Notes: generated from the sequence alone by a model not told the origin. 32,183 nucleotides of DNA from Prevotella sp. UBA1104 (GCA_002314055.1 DCBP01000060.1:1-32183); one strand, 5' to 3'. Numbered from the stretch's first letter, positions 1-8,825 are shown. A program made the numbers and translations.

Positions 1-126
1 GTCAGCGGTTGCTTCAGAACAGAATGTGGAGCCGATGATTTTGCCAAGTTACATTCCTTAGCGGAAACAGCTATGAAAAACGGAAATTCGAAATTTAATA
101 CAATTCTTGCTGTTGTACAACAGTAA
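1..126 (+). CDS. 3' end of an unidentified protein
   Basis: An open frame enters from the left edge and stops at the TAA at 124-126, leaving 41 C-terminal residues. The visible part contains a short acidic stretch (ECGADD), a helical-looking run (LHSLAETAMKNG) and ends in LAVVQQ. I do not recognise the family and the fragment is too short to assign a domain. The stop is followed by a 150-bp gap before manC, so it probably belongs to a separate transcription unit. Confidence 0.55.
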   Translation, partial: VSGCFRTECGADDFAKLHSLAETAMKNGNSKFNTILAVVQQ

Positions 127-276
127 GACATTTACTCATATATATAGGGGTGCTGAGTAGTTACTAGAAATCCCTATGCATTTAAAAAAACATAAATCCT
201 TGCAGGTGTCAACAATAAAAAGTAATTTCGTGCGATATATAAGAAAACTTTGTAAATATCTATAGGATTTAATGCA

Positions 277-1365
277 ATGAAGAATTATAACGATAACGAT
301 TACTGCTTGATACTTGCCGGAGGAAAAGGCAAGCGCTTGTGGCCTGTCAGCCGGGAAGCAATGCCAAAACAGTTTCTTGACTTCTTTTCTACAGGACAAA
401 CCATGCTGCAGCAGACTTTTCAGCGCATGGCGAAGTTTATATCCCCACAAAATATACTCGTGGCTACAAACCGCGACTATGTTTCGCTCGTAAGGGAGCA
501 GTTGCCGGAAGTGGCAGAAGAGAATATCCTGGCAGAACCTGTAAACAGAAATACTGCCCCCAGTGTGTCATGGGCAACATGCAGAATCCTCCACCGCAAC
601 AGCGAGGCGAGACTCGTGGTAGTACCGTCAGACCAGATGATAATTAACGAAGAACGCTTTGAGGCAGATGTGGAAGAAGGACTCCTGTGGGTGGCAGAGC
701 ATGACTCGCTGCTCACGATGGGAGTGAAGCCTACACGCCCCGAGCCGGGATACGGGTATATACAGATTGGCGACGGAGAACCGGAAGGGAATATATATAA
801 GGTGAAGAGTTTCACCGAGAAACCGGAACGCGAATTCGCAAAGATGTTCATGCAGAGCGGAGAGTTCTATTGGAATACAGGTCTCTTCCTCGCCCGCTGC
901 GAATATCTTCGCGAATGCCTGAAGAAAATTTTCCCGCCAGTGTTGCGTTCCGTCGACGACGAGCAGTATTCTGTGGAGAAAGAGGAAAAATGTATTGAAG
1001 AGCATTACTCCGTATATCCGAACCTCTCGATAGACTATGGGGTGCTGGAGAAGAGCGACAACGTGAATGTGATGCGCTGTTCGTTCGGATGGGCAGACCT
1101 CGGCACGTGGCATTCCATGTATGAGACGATGAGTAAGGGCGAGGGTGACAACGTGGTGCTCAGCGATAAGGTATTGCTCGACAAATGTCGCAACAATATC
1201 GTGAAACTGCCCGACGACCATATCGCCGTGCTCAACAGTCTCGACGGATATATCGTGGCGGAAAAGGGCAACGTGTTGCTCGTATGCAAGAAAGAAGACT
1301 CGTCGGCACTCGTGAGAAAATACATCAACGAGGTGCAGATGGATGAGGGAGATGATTTTATGTAA
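277..1365 (+). CDS. manC: Mannose-1-phosphate guanylyltransferase
   Basis: This cytoplasmic enzyme makes GDP-mannose from mannose-1-phosphate and GTP, feeding GDP-mannose and GDP-fucose glycans such as capsule and glycoprotein sugars. The nucleotidyltransferase domain covers about residues 9-285. It opens with the signature LILAGGKGKRLWPVSRE and KQF (11-33). It continues with EPVNRNTAPS (87-96), the FTEKP motif (179-183), NTGLF (200-204) and GWADLGTW (271-278). A short beta-helix-like tail follows. At 362 residues it matches single-domain ManC and lacks the C-terminal phosphomannose isomerase domain of bifunctional AlgA/ManC proteins. No glycan operon is visible next to it; the next gene is an esterase behind a repeat. 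The family call is firm. Confidence 0.95.
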   Translation: MKNYNDNDYCLILAGGKGKRLWPVSREAMPKQFLDFFSTGQTMLQQTFQRMAKFISPQNILVATNRDYVSLVREQLPEVAEENILAEPVNRNTAPSVSWATCRILHRNSEARLVVVPSDQMIINEERFEADVEEGLLWVAEHDSLLTMGVKPTRPEPGYGYIQIGDGEPEGNIYKVKSFTEKPEREFAKMFMQSGEFYWNTGLFLARCEYLRECLKKIFPPVLRSVDDEQYSVEKEEKCIEEHYSVYPNLSIDYGVLEKSDNVNVMRCSFGWADLGTWHSMYETMSKGEGDNVVLSDKVLLDKCRNNIVKLPDDHIAVLNSLDGYIVAEKGNVLLVCKKEDSSALVRKYINEVQMDEGDDFM

Positions 1366-1366
1366 A

Positions 1367-1460
1367 AACCCACCCTGACCCTCCCAAAGGGAGGGAATGA
1401 AGTTTGCTGGGGGGAACCCACCCTGACCCTCCCAAAGGGAGGGAATGAAGTTTGCTGGGG
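1367..1460 (+). repeat. Tandemly duplicated 48-bp GC-rich palindromic repeat
   Basis: Two nearly identical copies (1367-1414 and 1415-1460) each read AACCCACCCTGACC, then the palindrome CCCTCCCAAAGGGAGGG, then AATGAAGTTTGCTGGGG. They start one base after the manC stop codon. Relatives occur at 15385-15468, 19432-19756, 31610-31690 and 32156-32183. The hairpin lacks a T-run, so a classical intrinsic terminator is not shown; a REP-like role at gene 3' ends is inferred. Confidence 0.9.
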
Positions 1461-1486
1461 ATGAATAGAAAAAGGAAAGACGTATA

Positions 1487-2800
1487 ATGAAGAAATTTGT
1501 TTTAATGCTGTTCATGACGGTCTTCGCCGTGGCATGGACGAAGGCGGAGAATTATCCTTACCGCTCGGATTATCTGTGGGTAACCGTGCCAAACCATAAT
1601 GATTGGCTCTACAAGACGGGTGAGAAGGCTCTTGTCAGTGTACAGTTGTATAAATATGGAATGCCGGTAAGCTGTGAGGCGAAATACGAGATTGCTGATG
1701 ATATGCTTGCTGCCGACAAAAAAGGAAAGGTGAGCATAAAGAACGGCAAGTGTGAGATAGACCTCGGAACAAGGAAGACACCGGGATTCCGCGACCTCGC
1801 CATCTCGGCAACCGTTGGCGGGAAGCAGTATCGGCATCATGTAAAGGTTGGTTTCGATGTGGATAAGATCCAGCCATATACTAAGGAACCTTCCGACTTT
1901 ACCGCCTTCTGGCAGCAAAATATCAGTGGGATGGAGAAAGCTCCGCTCGAATACTCACTTGAAGACGCACCGGAATATACTACTGACAAGATGACGTGCC
2001 AGTTGCTGCGCCTCACCACCGTGGGCAAGCATTGTATCTACGGCTATCTCTTTATTCCGAAAGAAAAGCCGGCAGGTGGCTGTCCAATAGTAATCTGTCC
2101 TCCGGGAGCCGGCATAAAGACCATCAAGGAACCGCTTCGCCACCGCTATTATGGTGAGGGCGGATGCATACGTCTGGAGATGGAGATACACGGGCTCGAC
2201 CCACGGTTGCCGAAGCAGACCTTTGATGACATCAGTCATGCATTCAACGAGAGCAACAACAGCGGATACCTCTCGTTCGGTATAGACAATCGCGACCGCT
2301 ATTATATGAAGAACGTATATCTCGCTCTTGTCCGTGCCATCGACTTCACAACGCAGCTGCCAGAGTGGGACAAAATGAACGTAGTTATGCAAGGCGGAAG
2401 TCAGGGAGGAGCCTTGTCGATGGTAGCGGCAGGCATAGACCGAAGGGTTACGCTCTGCGTAGTAAACCATCCGGCACTGAGCGACATGGCAGCATATATG
2501 GAAAAGGGCCGAACGGGCGGATATCCACATTTCAACCATGCCAACGGCACGCTGACTACGGAGACGGCAAAGATCCTTGCCTATTATGATGTAGTAAACT
2601 TTGCCCGCCATATCTCCTGTCCGGTATATATGACATGGGGGTACAACGACCAGACTTGTCCGCCAACCACCAGCTATGCCGTTTGGAACACGCTCCGATG
2701 CAAGAAGGAATCGCTCATAACGCCTATCAACGAGCACTGGACATCGGATGCCACGGAATTCGGGCAGTATGAGTGGATAATGAAAAATATCAGGAAGTAG
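1487..2800 (+). CDS. Secreted acetyl-xylan-esterase-like (CE7/AXE1) hydrolase
   Basis: This 437-residue protein begins with a clear signal peptide (MKKFVLMLFMTVFAVAWTKA, 1-20), so it acts in the periplasm, at the cell surface or outside. Residues about 21-125 form a beta-rich N-terminal domain, followed by an alpha/beta-hydrolase domain. That domain carries ICPPGAG near 204-209, the nucleophile motif GGSQGG (Ser305), a probable Asp388 in TWGYND and His417 in INEHW. These match the CE7 / AXE1 family, which removes acetyl groups from xylan, oligosaccharides or cephalosporin C. The canonical RGQ oxyanion motif is not obvious, so the substrate is uncertain and an uncharacterised acyl esterase is possible. 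No glycan-utilisation genes flank it. Confidence 0.85.
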   Translation: MKKFVLMLFMTVFAVAWTKAENYPYRSDYLWVTVPNHNDWLYKTGEKALVSVQLYKYGMPVSCEAKYEIADDMLAADKKGKVSIKNGKCEIDLGTRKTPGFRDLAISATVGGKQYRHHVKVGFDVDKIQPYTKEPSDFTAFWQQNISGMEKAPLEYSLEDAPEYTTDKMTCQLLRLTTVGKHCIYGYLFIPKEKPAGGCPIVICPPGAGIKTIKEPLRHRYYGEGGCIRLEMEIHGLDPRLPKQTFDDISHAFNESNNSGYLSFGIDNRDRYYMKNVYLALVRAIDFTTQLPEWDKMNVVMQGGSQGGALSMVAAGIDRRVTLCVVNHPALSDMAAYMEKGRTGGYPHFNHANGTLTTETAKILAYYDVVNFARHISCPVYMTWGYNDQTCPPTTSYAVWNTLRCKKESLITPINEHWTSDATEFGQYEWIMKNIRK

Positions 2801-2861
2801 TGTAGTTTTTCGCATTCGCTGTGCGTATTATAGACAGAATGTTTCCTGAAAACAAAAGACG

Positions 2862-3341
2862 ATGGACGAGAAAAGAAAAGAATTCGAAAAACTTGTCAGG
2901 GAGAACAAGGACACGATATATACCGTGTGCTATATGTTCTCAAAAGACCAGGATGAGGTTGCCGACCTCTATCAGGAGTCGCTGATAAACCTGTGGAAAG
3001 GTTTGCCGCAGCTAAAGGCCGACGGCAATGTGAAAGGATGGGTCTACAGGGTTGCCCTCAATACCTGCATCTCCCTCGACAGAAAAAAGAAAAGCAAGCC
3101 CACGGTGAGGCTCACCATGGACGTGGATCCGTTTGACGCTTCAGACAACAGAAACGCCCAGGTCGATATGCTCCACAAACGCATCAGTAGGCTGCAGCCT
3201 TTCGACCGTGCCATTGTACTGCTATGGCTCGAGAATATCAGCTATGAGGAGATAGGTAAGATACTCGGCATAACGACATCCAACGTCTCCGTCCGTCTTG
3301 TAAGAATAAGGGAACAACTCAAAAACATGTCTAACGATTAA
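2862..3341 (+). CDS. ECF-type RNA polymerase sigma factor
   Basis: This 159-residue protein is an extracytoplasmic-function sigma-70 factor. Region 2 lies at about 10-50, with DEVADLYQESLINLWKGL at 31-48 recognising the -10 element. Region 4 covers about 108-155, with a helix-turn-helix in ISYEEIGKILGITTSNVSVR. The linker GWVYRVALNTCI (59-70) is typical of this group. The length is normal. Its stop lies 13 bp from the start of a small membrane protein, the usual arrangement when the second gene is an anti-sigma or signal partner. The sequence does not show which promoters it controls. Confidence 0.93.
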   Translation: MDEKRKEFEKLVRENKDTIYTVCYMFSKDQDEVADLYQESLINLWKGLPQLKADGNVKGWVYRVALNTCISLDRKKKSKPTVRLTMDVDPFDASDNRNAQVDMLHKRISRLQPFDRAIVLLWLENISYEEIGKILGITTSNVSVRLVRIREQLKNMSND

Positions 3342-3354
3342 AACTCATAAAGCA

Positions 3355-3948
3355 ATGACTGAAAAGGATAATCTCCAAGAATTGGAAGAGATGCGTTCGC
3401 AGCTCCTTGAACTGAAGAGCATGCTGAAGGAGCAGACAATCGTGAACGAGCGGATGATGCGTAAGGCGATGAGAGGTAAATATAATAAGGTGAGAAACGA
3501 TATCCGTTTTTCTATCGTCCTTGAGTTCCTCGCCATGCCGTTTCTCGGAGTAATGCTGCCGTCGCTTGGCATGCCGTTGTGGTTCACTGTCGTAACACTG
3601 GCTTTCCTTCTCTCTGCTCTTGTAGCATCAGTATTCTCACTGCGCCGTTATGCTTCGGAAGATTTGATGACAGGCAATCTTACGAGCGTAGCCATCCGTC
3701 TTATAAGATACAAGAGGTTCGGCATATACTGGTTCTTCTATGCTATTCCGTTCCTCATCTTCTGGATAGTGTTCTTCTTCCGTTACGTTACTGAAGGAAA
3801 GGAGTCGGAATATGTCGATGGAGTAGTGTTCGGCGGAATTGTAGGCGGTGTTATCGGCGGCATACTTGGCGCCGTGAACTATATACAGAATCTACGTCGT
3901 ATGAACAGTATCTTGCGCGAGATAAAGGAACTGAAAAAAGGAATATAA
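3355..3948 (+). CDS. Membrane protein coupled to the sigma factor
   Basis: This 197-residue protein is probably co-transcribed with the preceding sigma factor (13-bp gap). Residues 1-47 are charged and predicted to be a cytoplasmic helix or coiled coil (LEEMRSQLLELKSMLKEQ). About four hydrophobic segments follow: two between 52 and 98, FGIYWFFYAIPFLIFWIVFFF near 122-142, and a glycine-rich one near 157-177. There is no zinc-binding HxxxCxxC anti-sigma motif. By position it may sequester or tune the sigma factor at the inner membrane, but that is inference only. It converges on the RDD gene with 8 bp between them. Confidence 0.8.
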   Translation: MTEKDNLQELEEMRSQLLELKSMLKEQTIVNERMMRKAMRGKYNKVRNDIRFSIVLEFLAMPFLGVMLPSLGMPLWFTVVTLAFLLSALVASVFSLRRYASEDLMTGNLTSVAIRLIRYKRFGIYWFFYAIPFLIFWIVFFFRYVTEGKESEYVDGVVFGGIVGGVIGGILGAVNYIQNLRRMNSILREIKELKKGI

Positions 3949-3956
3949 CGGTATTG

Positions 3957-4697
3957 TTATACTATCTGTGCTGCATAGAAGCGGTAGTCGTTGAGCACTG
4001 TGCGCAGAAAGCTCAGCGGCTTCTCCTGATGTGGCAGAGAAAGAACCTTTTCCACCTTAGCCGACAGCTTGAACAGCTTTTCGCGGTCAACAGTATGCGT
4101 CTTGTCAATTCTCGTTATTACATCGGCAATGACATCAGCCTGTGCGAGAGTAAGTCTCTGCGCATTATTATAGGTCGGTGTATAGTCGGGGCGGGCATAG
4201 GCAAACTCAGAAAGCGAGATATGCATTTCGCGCATGTCGGGTTCTTTTATTACCATAGTGCCGGCAGCCAGGTCGCCAAACCTCTGGTGGCGACGCGTTA
4301 CTATTATTGGCACAATGCCTACAAAACTGAAAAAGATATCGATTACCTCCATCAGCCATCTTATGAGCAGAGCACCGAGAGTGGGGCGTGCCCCGTCAGC
4401 CATTACCACACGGGTCTTCATTATGAATTTTCCGAGAGTCTGTCCTCTAAAGAGCGACTCGCATATAAAAGAATAAGCCCATATCGGCAGAGTGACAAGG
4501 ATGTAAAAAGCCACAGTTGCTCCAGGGGATTCCGTGATGTTCAAATCTGATATGACTGTCATTAGATATATTAATGCTATGACGTAGAGCATTATTGCAG
4601 TCCCGTCGATAACGCGCCCAACAATGCGGTCGGCAATAGTTGCCGGAGTCTGTTCCAGTTTGACGAACTGTCCTGTTATGATATTTGCCGTTGCCAT
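3957..4697 (-). CDS. RDD family membrane protein
   Basis: This 246-residue protein carries an RDD domain over about residues 15-155. The hallmark arginine and aspartate lie in DRIVGRVIDG (23-32), followed by GQTLGKFIMKTRVV (85-98) and RFGDLAAGTMVI (139-150). There are three hydrophobic spans, near 33-50, 61-80 and 116-134. The remaining roughly 95 residues form a charged cytoplasmic tail. RDD proteins are inner-membrane proteins, some linked to ion transport, but most lack a defined role. It is divergent from the SpoIIM gene across a symmetrical promoter region. The RDD / SpoIIM / DUF4129 / MoxR / DUF58 neighbourhood recurs in many bacteria. The family is firm; the function is unknown. Confidence 0.92.
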   Translation of the reverse strand: MATANIITGQFVKLEQTPATIADRIVGRVIDGTAIMLYVIALIYLMTVISDLNITESPGATVAFYILVTLPIWAYSFICESLFRGQTLGKFIMKTRVVMADGARPTLGALLIRWLMEVIDIFFSFVGIVPIIVTRRHQRFGDLAAGTMVIKEPDMREMHISLSEFAYARPDYTPTYNNAQRLTLAQADVIADVITRIDKTHTVDREKLFKLSAKVEKVLSLPHQEKPLSFLRTVLNDYRFYAAQIV

Positions 4698-4746
4698 AAA
4701 TCTGTCTTTCTTCTTCGTTAATAGATAAAAATCTGATAATATGCCG

Positions 4747-4774
4747 CAAATTTAAATAATTATTTTTAAATTTG
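4747..4774. promoter_or_regulatory. Symmetrical divergent promoter region
   Basis: A 28-bp AT-rich near-palindrome carries CAAATTTAAA on one side and TTTAAATTTG on the other. It presents a perfect Bacteroidota -7 box, TAAATTTG, on the + strand at 4767-4774 (toward the SpoIIM gene). A second lies on the - strand at 4754-4747 (toward the RDD gene). I see no clear -33 TTTG for either direction. The two start codons are at 4815 and 4697. Confidence 0.6.
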
Positions 4775-4814
4775 CATCTCTAACCTATAAATATATGGCA
4801 TAACTGTATTGTAA

Positions 4815-5816
4815 ATGAAAGAAATAATATTCATACGCAAGAATATTGACAAGTGGCAAGGTATAGAGGCTATTGCACGGGATACATCGGCTTATTCGCC
4901 AGATGACATAGCCGAGGCTTATACCGATGTTACCGCCGACCTTGCTTTTGCCTACACATATTACCCCGAATCTAAAATCACTTTATATCTCAACAATCTC
5001 GCTGTGATGCTGCATAATGCCATTTACCGCAACAAGCGGGAGAAGCTAAGTCGCTTTGTTTCGTTCTGGACGGAAGAGTTGCCGCAGACGATGTATGCAG
5101 AACGCCGGCTGCTGCTCTGTTCATTCTTGATAATGCTGTTGAGTGCCGTCATTGGAATTGTATCGCAGTTTGGCGACCCGGAATTCTGTCGGAGTATGCT
5201 GGGGGACGGATATGTTGATATGACCCTTGAGAATATCCGTAAAGGTAATCCAATGGGCGTTTACGGTTCGGGTGACGAACTGACTATGTTTTTCGGAATA
5301 ACATTCAATAATGTCGGCGTGGCGTTCCGTGTCTTTGCCATGGGAATGCTCACGAGTGTAGGTGCCGGACTGATGCTTCTTTACAATGGAGTGATGATAG
5401 GATGCTTCGAGACTTTCTTCTGGCAGCACGGACTGCTGTGGCAATCGTTCCTTGCCGTTTTCCTTCACGGCACCTTGGAGCTGACTGCAATAACAGTGGC
5501 TGGAGCCGGCGGACTGGCTCTCGGCAACGGCATGATATTCCCCGGAACTTACCCGAGGATGACGGCATTCCGGCTCGGTGCAAAGCGAGGAATGAAGATT
5601 GCCGTAGGTACAGTGCCGGTATTCATCATGGCTGGCTTTATAGAGAGCTTTCTTACGCGGCATACAGAAATGGGGACTTTACCGCGACTGACTCTTATCA
5701 TAGTCTCCCTTGCCTTTGTCGTGTTCTATTATATAATCCTGCCACGCAGGAGAGGCAAGAACGTTAGCCGCCGTATGGCGGACAATAAAATGGTAGGACT
5801 AAAAACCAAATTATAA
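4815..5816 (+). CDS. SpoIIM / DUF95 family membrane protein
   Basis: This 333-residue protein has a roughly 95-residue cytoplasmic N-terminal region followed by about five or six membrane segments (near 98-118, 155-200, 215-245, 258-275 and 292-308). The SpoIIM-family signature HGTLELTAITVAGAGGLALG lies near 219-238. In Firmicutes SpoIIM is part of the engulfment machinery. Bacteroidales do not sporulate, and here the family sits in a conserved MoxR/DUF58 neighbourhood where its role is unknown. It heads a + strand series running to the DUF58 gene, with a 21-bp gap to the next gene. The start follows the TAAATTTG box by 40 bp. Confidence 0.9.
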   Translation: MKEIIFIRKNIDKWQGIEAIARDTSAYSPDDIAEAYTDVTADLAFAYTYYPESKITLYLNNLAVMLHNAIYRNKREKLSRFVSFWTEELPQTMYAERRLLLCSFLIMLLSAVIGIVSQFGDPEFCRSMLGDGYVDMTLENIRKGNPMGVYGSGDELTMFFGITFNNVGVAFRVFAMGMLTSVGAGLMLLYNGVMIGCFETFFWQHGLLWQSFLAVFLHGTLELTAITVAGAGGLALGNGMIFPGTYPRMTAFRLGAKRGMKIAVGTVPVFIMAGFIESFLTRHTEMGTLPRLTLIIVSLAFVVFYYIILPRRRGKNVSRRMADNKMVGLKTKL

Positions 5817-5837
5817 TATAAAAACAAATCATAATCT

Positions 5838-6833
5838 ATGAACAAACGATTTATTAAACTCTACGTTGAGCGCACGTTCAGCATGAAATTCAGCGACACG
5901 TCTGATTTTATTATAGAGAACTGGAAACCTCTTTTTCGCTACATCTCGTATTTTATCTTGCCACTCAGTCTGGTAGAGGGAGTTAACCTGTCGGGATATT
6001 TCAGCAGTGTGATGTCGATGAATAATGGTAGTAATCTTCAGGACGATACCATCATAAGCATGTTGGTAAATGTCGGGGTGCTGTTGGTTCTCAGTTTTGT
6101 GGCTTCTGTCATTACAAGCGCTGTGGTGTATGCCTTGATGAAGATTTATCAGGAGCGTGAAGAAAAGTTGAATGGACTAACGATGAGTATATTGAAACCT
6201 TATCTTATAAGTTCGATAAAGAAGTCGGCAGCCGTTGTTGCTGTAATCATATTGCTTTGCATCTTATTGTTTGCCATAGACTGTGCACTTATTGTCGTTC
6301 ATCCGCTCTTGTTCTTTCTCGGACTGATAGCTCTGCTTGTCGTTACCGTGCCGATGGCATTGACGCTTCCTATGGCGCAGTTTGAGGATATTAAGATATT
6401 TGCAGCTATAAAGAAATCATTCGTTTACGGCTTTAAGACTTGGGGAGGAGTATTCTCCATAATTATCATCCTTTCCATGATTACGGGTATGTTTTGTGGA
6501 GTATTGAGCATTCCGATGTATATCCTTCTTATGCTCAAGAGTTTCACGGAAGGAAGCCTCGACAGCAGTCTGAGTGCAGTAACAAACAGTGCGTGGTATA
6601 CGGCTCTGACTTATCTCTCAACGACAGCCTATATATACGTGTATCAGCTTGGAGCTTCGATAATGCTTGTCGGTCTGGCCTATCAATACGGTCATGCTGC
6701 CGCAAAAATCGGCGACAAGGGAATAGAGGAACGTGTGGATAATTTTGAGGAACTTGGTGCTGTCGACGACGAAAAGCATCTGGAAGGCGATGCTGAAGAG
6801 GATGCCATCGACAGTGCATTTAAAGGAATTTGA
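5838..6833 (+). CDS. Multi-pass membrane protein of the MoxR/DUF58 module
   Basis: This 331-residue protein has a charged N-terminus, about six to eight hydrophobic segments from roughly 35 to 295, and an acidic C-terminal tail (DDEKHLEGDAEEDAIDS). I recognise no catalytic motif. It lies between the SpoIIM and DUF4129 genes; the latter starts 2 bp after its stop, indicating co-translation. By position it is probably a membrane scaffold or transporter-like component of the module. It could be a divergent relative of glycerophosphoryl-diesterase-type membrane domains; this is a guess. Confidence 0.85.
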   Translation: MNKRFIKLYVERTFSMKFSDTSDFIIENWKPLFRYISYFILPLSLVEGVNLSGYFSSVMSMNNGSNLQDDTIISMLVNVGVLLVLSFVASVITSAVVYALMKIYQEREEKLNGLTMSILKPYLISSIKKSAAVVAVIILLCILLFAIDCALIVVHPLLFFLGLIALLVVTVPMALTLPMAQFEDIKIFAAIKKSFVYGFKTWGGVFSIIIILSMITGMFCGVLSIPMYILLMLKSFTEGSLDSSLSAVTNSAWYTALTYLSTTAYIYVYQLGASIMLVGLAYQYGHAAAKIGDKGIEERVDNFEELGAVDDEKHLEGDAEEDAIDSAFKGI

Positions 6834-6835
6834 CG

Positions 6836-7498
6836 ATGACGGCACAGGATACATTGCGACTGACAAGCGAACAGTATGAGGCATGGCATGCCGACCGCAG
6901 TTACGACTACGACTCGCAGTTCGCCTCGTCGGGCCGTTCCGTCGTCCAAATGATAGGCGAATGGCTGGACAAAATGATGACAACCATTGTCGGCAACGAA
7001 ACGTATTGGGAATATCACACATGGATATGGTGTACAGTAGCCGTTGTGCTCCTTGTAGCAATCGCTGTATTCCTATGGTACAAACATCCGAAATTGTTCC
7101 AAAGGGACAGTAAGACACCGGAACTTGAATATGATGTAGTGGAAGATAATATCTATGGAGTTGATTTCGACAGCAGACTGTATGAGGCAACGCATGCCGG
7201 GAATTTCAGTGAGGCTGTTCGCCTGCGCTATCTTCAGACACTGCGTTGGCTAAGCGACATGAAACTTATAGACTGGCAACCGTTTAAAACCCCTTCGCAA
7301 TATTCGGCAGAATATCCAGACCGGAATTTCCGTTCGTTGACAATAGTCTTTCAGAAGGTGAGATACGGGGGATTCGTTGCTGACAGACGGGTTTTTGAAG
7401 ATGCCGACAGACTGTATCTCCTGGTTGTAGAAAGAGACGGAACGAATGATGACGGAAGCAGAGACGACAAAGAGCAAAGGAAAGGAGAGACGGAATGA
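6836..7498 (+). CDS. DUF4129 domain protein
   Basis: This protein of about 220 residues has one transmembrane helix near 65-82 (IWCTVAVVLLVAIAVFLWY) and a C-terminal DUF4129 domain. The typical order of motifs is present: helices around FSEAVRLRYLQTLRWLSD, then KTPSQY and YGGF. The DUF4129 fold is associated with transglutaminase-like proteins and MoxR/DUF58 operons, but no catalytic triad is seen here. I chose ATG 6836 because AAGGA at 6823-6827 is 8 bp upstream. An in-frame TTG at 6830 is too close to that site. The 3' end overlaps the next start in ATGA (7495-7498), indicating translational coupling. Confidence 0.88.
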   Translation: MTAQDTLRLTSEQYEAWHADRSYDYDSQFASSGRSVVQMIGEWLDKMMTTIVGNETYWEYHTWIWCTVAVVLLVAIAVFLWYKHPKLFQRDSKTPELEYDVVEDNIYGVDFDSRLYEATHAGNFSEAVRLRYLQTLRWLSDMKLIDWQPFKTPSQYSAEYPDRNFRSLTIVFQKVRYGGFVADRRVFEDADRLYLLVVERDGTNDDGSRDDKEQRKGETE

Positions 7499-8742
7499 AA
7501 GGAAGCAGGATATACATACTTTCGGTGATACTTCTTGCCGTCGTGCTGATGTGCATACAGATGCGACTGCCGCATGACTTCACGTGGAGAGAGAGTTATG
7601 CTACCGACGACAGGGAACCTTACGGATGCTTCGTCTTCGACAGTATCATGAGGCAGACCATGCCGCATGGATATGAAGTTAAGAATCTGCCGATAAGCAA
7701 ACTGTCTAAGGAGTGTCGGACTAAGAAACAGAATGTGCTCATTGCAGCTCCCCTCATCTCGCTCTCTTATAGCGACTGCCGCAGTTTGAAGCGACTGGCA
7801 GAGAGCGGGGCGGACATTATCGTTGCTGCAAGGAATACAGAGGATACGCATACAGACTCTGTGCTGGAGAAGGAGTTCGGGATAAAATATGTGGAATACG
7901 ACTATGTTACGGTGTATAAAGTGGTGAACGCTGCAAAGAAAAACAATATGGATCATGCTTTCGACACGATACGTTGGACTCAAGATGTTGTGTTTCCGCA
8001 AAAAGAATACCGCTGTTATGCATTCATTACAAACCAGTATCTGGCGGTATTCGACGAAAGTCGCAAAGGCAGGGTGCTGGCATACACCGGCGAAAAGGTA
8101 GTGGCATACCGGATGCCGTTTGGAAAGGGCAGCATCACCTTCGTGTCAACGAGTCTCGCATTTACCAACTACGGAGTCATCAGTCCCTCGATAAGCGGAT
8201 ATACCATGCGCCTGATGTCGCAGATAGCAAGTCGGCATGTAGTAAGAACCACCACATTCTTGACTTCACCCGATGAGGCTATTGGCGGATATGAATTGCC
8301 GACAGGTTATTTCTTCAAAGACCCACCTCTGCGCCTCGCACTGCTTGTTTCTTTCCTTGCCGTCGTTATTTTTATGATTACCAATGCCAGGCGTCGGCAA
8401 AGGGCAATTCCTGTCTTGCCGGCAAAGCGGAGCAACAGCTTGGAGTTCATCCGGCTCGTCGGTTCGCTGTATTGGCAGAGTCATGACAATGCTGATTTGG
8501 TAAGAAAGAAATATTCGCTCTTCTGCGACAAGATAAGGCGCGAGACAGGCATCGACCTCAGCAACGTTGCCGACGACGGGAACAGTTTCAGTATGCTTTC
8601 CCGTCATACGGGAATTGACAGTGATGAAATAAAGCGGATGATACTCAATGCCCGTTTCCTGAAGTTCAAGGATACAGGTGTTTCCGACAAGGAACTAAAG
8701 GATGCCGTTGACGATATGGACAGGATAGAAGCAAAGGTATAA
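7495..8742 (+). CDS. DUF4350 domain membrane-anchored protein
   Basis: This 415-residue protein has an N-terminal membrane segment (about 5-20) and a DUF4350-type extracytoplasmic domain. REPYGCFVFDSIMRQTMP (37-54) is characteristic. The domain resembles the glutamine-amidotransferase/GldG-like folds of gliding ABC auxiliary proteins. A second transmembrane helix lies at about 279-296, followed by a charged cytoplasmic region with a helical tail. It overlaps the DUF4129 gene by 4 bp and precedes the MoxR gene by 83 bp. The function is not known; it may bind a ligand in the periplasm and signal to MoxR, but this is inference. Confidence 0.87.
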   Translation: MKGSRIYILSVILLAVVLMCIQMRLPHDFTWRESYATDDREPYGCFVFDSIMRQTMPHGYEVKNLPISKLSKECRTKKQNVLIAAPLISLSYSDCRSLKRLAESGADIIVAARNTEDTHTDSVLEKEFGIKYVEYDYVTVYKVVNAAKKNNMDHAFDTIRWTQDVVFPQKEYRCYAFITNQYLAVFDESRKGRVLAYTGEKVVAYRMPFGKGSITFVSTSLAFTNYGVISPSISGYTMRLMSQIASRHVVRTTTFLTSPDEAIGGYELPTGYFFKDPPLRLALLVSFLAVVIFMITNARRRQRAIPVLPAKRSNSLEFIRLVGSLYWQSHDNADLVRKKYSLFCDKIRRETGIDLSNVADDGNSFSMLSRHTGIDSDEIKRMILNARFLKFKDTGVSDKELKDAVDDMDRIEAKV

Positions 8743-8825
8743 TTTGTAAAATATCAAATCCGCAACTTGTATAATATATTATAATAACTCAATTCTATTA
8801 GTAACTACATCTAAAAAAACGAAAT

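Noticed and set aside
628..1515. 295-codon open frame on the minus strand across manC
   Set aside because: It is antisense to a well-supported manC, and its N-terminal part is a translation of the GC-rich repeat; no protein-family features.
1955..2815. 286-codon minus-strand open frame
   Set aside because: It lies opposite the CE7-like esterase, which has a signal peptide and catalytic residues; it has no recognisable domain.
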